The notes under the pieces were generated by a model. That model searched no databases, had not been told where the DNA came from, and worked only from the letters and a program-made list of their open reading frames with translations. Shown in pieces: positions 6,210 to 7,859 of a stretch of 7,859 bases of DNA. This DNA comes from JBGOUV01 sp041477815 (lineage in GTDB: Bacteria > Acidobacteriota > Terriglobia > Bryobacterales > JACQDG01): NCBI GenBank assembly GCA_041477815.1, contig JBGOUV010000330.1, forward strand, positions 1-7,859, written 5' to 3'. Positions within the stretch are counted from its first letter, which is position 1, and the number at the start of each line of letters is the position of its first letter. Made by a program: the position numbers and the translations under genes.

Positions 6210-7859
6210 ATGAAGGGGCTACGCTCGATCTGCTTTTTAGCGACGTTCCTGGCGGTGGCGACCCGCGCCCAGGGTCCCACCGGAGAAATCGGCGGCCTGG
6301 TCACCGACTCCACCGGAGCCGTGGTCGCCGGCGCCAAGATCACGCTGGTGCATCCGGCCACGAACACGCAACGCATCGTCACCTCCAATAACTCGGGCCT
6401 GTACAACCTCCCGGCCCTGCCGCCCGGCTCCTACAATCTCAAGCTGGAGATGCAGGGCTTCAAGACCGAGGTGCGCAACGACATCGAGCTGCAGGTGGCG
6501 CAGAACGCGCGGCTGGACTTCACGCTCCAGGTCGGCAACGTCACCGAAGTGGTCGAGGTAGTCGGCGGCGCCCCGGTGCTCGAAACCGAGACCACTTCGA
6601 TCGGCGCCGTCATCGAGCACAAGCGCATCCTGGAGCTGCCTCTCAACGGGCGCAACTATCTCCAGCTTGCCGCGCTCATCCCCGGCTCCACCACCAACGG
6701 TCCGGCCTCCTCGCAGGGCCAGCAGCGCATGGGCGGCGCGCGCAACAGCTTTTCGCTGAACGTGGCCGGCCAGCGCATCCATTTCAACCACTACACCCTC
6801 GACGGCCTCGAGAATACCGACCCCAATTTCAACAGCTACCTGTTCCTGCCCTCGCTCGACGCGCTGCAGGAGTTCAAGGTCGAGGCCGGATTATTTCAGG
6901 CCGAGTACGGCCGCGCCATCTCGCAGATCAACGTCACCACCCGCAGTGGGACCAACGACATTCACGGCAGCCTGTTCGAGTTTCTGCGCAACGCCAAGCT
7001 GGACGCTAAGAATTACTTCGACCGTCCGGGCGACGCCATCCCGCCCTTCAAGCGCAACCAGTACGGCGTCACGGTGGGCGGACCGGTGGTGATCCCCCGG
7101 CTGGTCAACGGCAAAGACCGCCTGTTCTTCTTCTTCGACTGGGAGTCGTTGCGCGAGCGGAAAGCGCTGACCCGCACCGGATTCCTGCCCATCGGCCCGG
7201 AGCGCGCGGGAAACTTCGCCGGATTCTCCCGCGTCATCTACGACCCCAATACCCGCGTCTACAACGCCGCCGGCGGGGTCACCGCCACCGACGCCTTCCC
7301 CAACAACGTCATTCCGGCCAGCCGCATCCACCGCAATTCGGCGAAAGTGCTCACCGACTTCTACCCGCTGCCCAACACCCCCAGCACCTCCGCCAACTAC
7401 GTGAGCAACGAGGGACGCTCCAGCGATAGCGACCAGTATACCTATAAGGTCGACTGGGCCGAGAACTCCAACTCCCGGTGGTTTTTCCGCTTCAGCCACG
7501 CCAACGAGCTGGCCTATATTCCCAACTTCACCACCATCCCGCCCGCCCAGGGCAACAACGTGGACGTCAAGGTGCGTCAAGGTATCATGAATAACACGCA
7601 CATCTTCTCGGCCAACAAGGTCAACGAAGCGAAGTTCGGCGTCAGCCGCCTGGAAGCCGGCAACGTCCAGACCAACGCCTTCGGCCGCAACGTGGTCGCC
7701 GAGCTGAACATCCCCGACGTCTCGCGCGACTTCCCGCTGTACAACGGCGTTCCTTTTTTCCAGATCAGCGGCTTCTCCAGCTCCGGCGACTGCAACGACT
7801 GCCCCTTCGTCAACTGGGACACCACCATCCAGTTCAAGGACGATTTCTCCTGGACCCAC
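6210..7859 (+). CDS. Second Oar-like TonB-dependent receptor (3' partial, 550 codons visible)
   Basis: The frame is open from the ATG at 6210 to the last base. The first 20 residues are a Sec signal peptide (MKGLRSICFLATFLAVATRA, cut before Q21). A carboxypeptidase-regulatory-like domain follows at about 23-100 (TGEIGGLVTDSTGAVVAGAK, PPGSYNLKLEMQGFK). The plug has PLNGRNYL at 144-151, LDGLENTDPNFN at 197-208 and AEYGRA at 231-236, then SGTNDIHGSLFEF, and the first barrel strands run to the window end. These landmarks have the same residue numbers as in the minus-strand receptor, and over residues 197-236 the two share 28 of 40 residues, so they are clear paralogues. Barrel loops differ much more, suggesting different ligands. 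A CxxC pair (C528, C531) sits in a probable surface loop. About half the protein is missing. The role is TonB-driven outer-membrane import or binding of an unknown substrate. Confidence 0.92.
   Translation, partial: MKGLRSICFLATFLAVATRAQGPTGEIGGLVTDSTGAVVAGAKITLVHPATNTQRIVTSNNSGLYNLPALPPGSYNLKLEMQGFKTEVRNDIELQVAQNARLDFTLQVGNVTEVVEVVGGAPVLETETTSIGAVIEHKRILELPLNGRNYLQLAALIPGSTTNGPASSQGQQRMGGARNSFSLNVAGQRIHFNHYTLDGLENTDPNFNSYLFLPSLDALQEFKVEAGLFQAEYGRAISQINVTTRSGTNDIHGSLFEFLRNAKLDAKNYFDRPGDAIPPFKRNQYGVTVGGPVVIPRLVNGKDRLFFFFDWESLRERKALTRTGFLPIGPERAGNFAGFSRVIYDPNTRVYNAAGGVTATDAFPNNVIPASRIHRNSAKVLTDFYPLPNTPSTSANYVSNEGRSSDSDQYTYKVDWAENSNSRWFFRFSHANELAYIPNFTTIPPAQGNNVDVKVRQGIMNNTHIFSANKVNEAKFGVSRLEAGNVQTNAFGRNVVAELNIPDVSRDFPLYNGVPFFQISGFSSSGDCNDCPFVNWDTTIQFKDDFSWTH

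Noticed and set aside
6891..7859. A long minus-strand open frame opposite the second receptor
   Set aside because: It is again in register with the receptor codons and has the same Val/Gly/Ala/Asp-rich composition; the plus-strand frame has a signal peptide, plug motifs and a Shine-Dalgarno site.

Overview
The window looks like a high-GC Acidobacteriota chromosome, most likely from the Solibacter/Bryobacter side of the phylum. The main reason is two large Oar-like TonB-dependent receptors. Each carries an N-terminal carboxypeptidase-regulatory-like domain and the plug block PLNGRNYL, a type that is greatly expanded in that group. This placement is inference from protein style, not from a marker gene.

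Layout. (1) 1-1275 (+): the C-terminal part of a multi-spanning membrane protein of the TMTC/GT-C glycosyltransferase-like type ending in TPR repeats; its 5' end lies outside the window. (2) 1276-1409: a short convergent spacer with a bulged hairpin. (3) 1410-1628 (-): a 72-residue MerR/excisionase-like helix-turn-helix protein. (4) 1629-1744: a spacer with a probable terminator for the next gene. (5) 1745-5152 (-): a complete 1135-residue TonB-dependent receptor. (6) 5153-5269: a compact divergent control region with an extended -10 promoter for the receptor and a perfect 10-bp palindrome. (7) 5270-6130 (+): a 286-residue Vgb/NHL-like beta-propeller protein with a Tat-like N-terminus. (8) 6131-6209: a short spacer with small GC hairpins. 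(9) 6210-7859 (+): a second Oar-like receptor, cut off by the window end after 550 codons. No intergenic stretch exceeds 300 bases.

How the parts may work together. Two paralogous receptors in opposite orientations flank one small propeller protein, and the first receptor and the propeller share a 117-bp control region. This suggests a locus handling an unidentified ligand at the cell surface: receptors in the outer membrane and the propeller possibly in the periplasm. The substrate cannot be read from the sequence. The most unusual feature is in the propeller. Five repeats share an invariant G-x8-W spacing, but the position expected for one further blade holds a low-complexity Gly/Gln/Ala/Arg/Lys-rich segment. 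I see no CRISPR array, tRNA, rRNA, transposase or clear attachment site.
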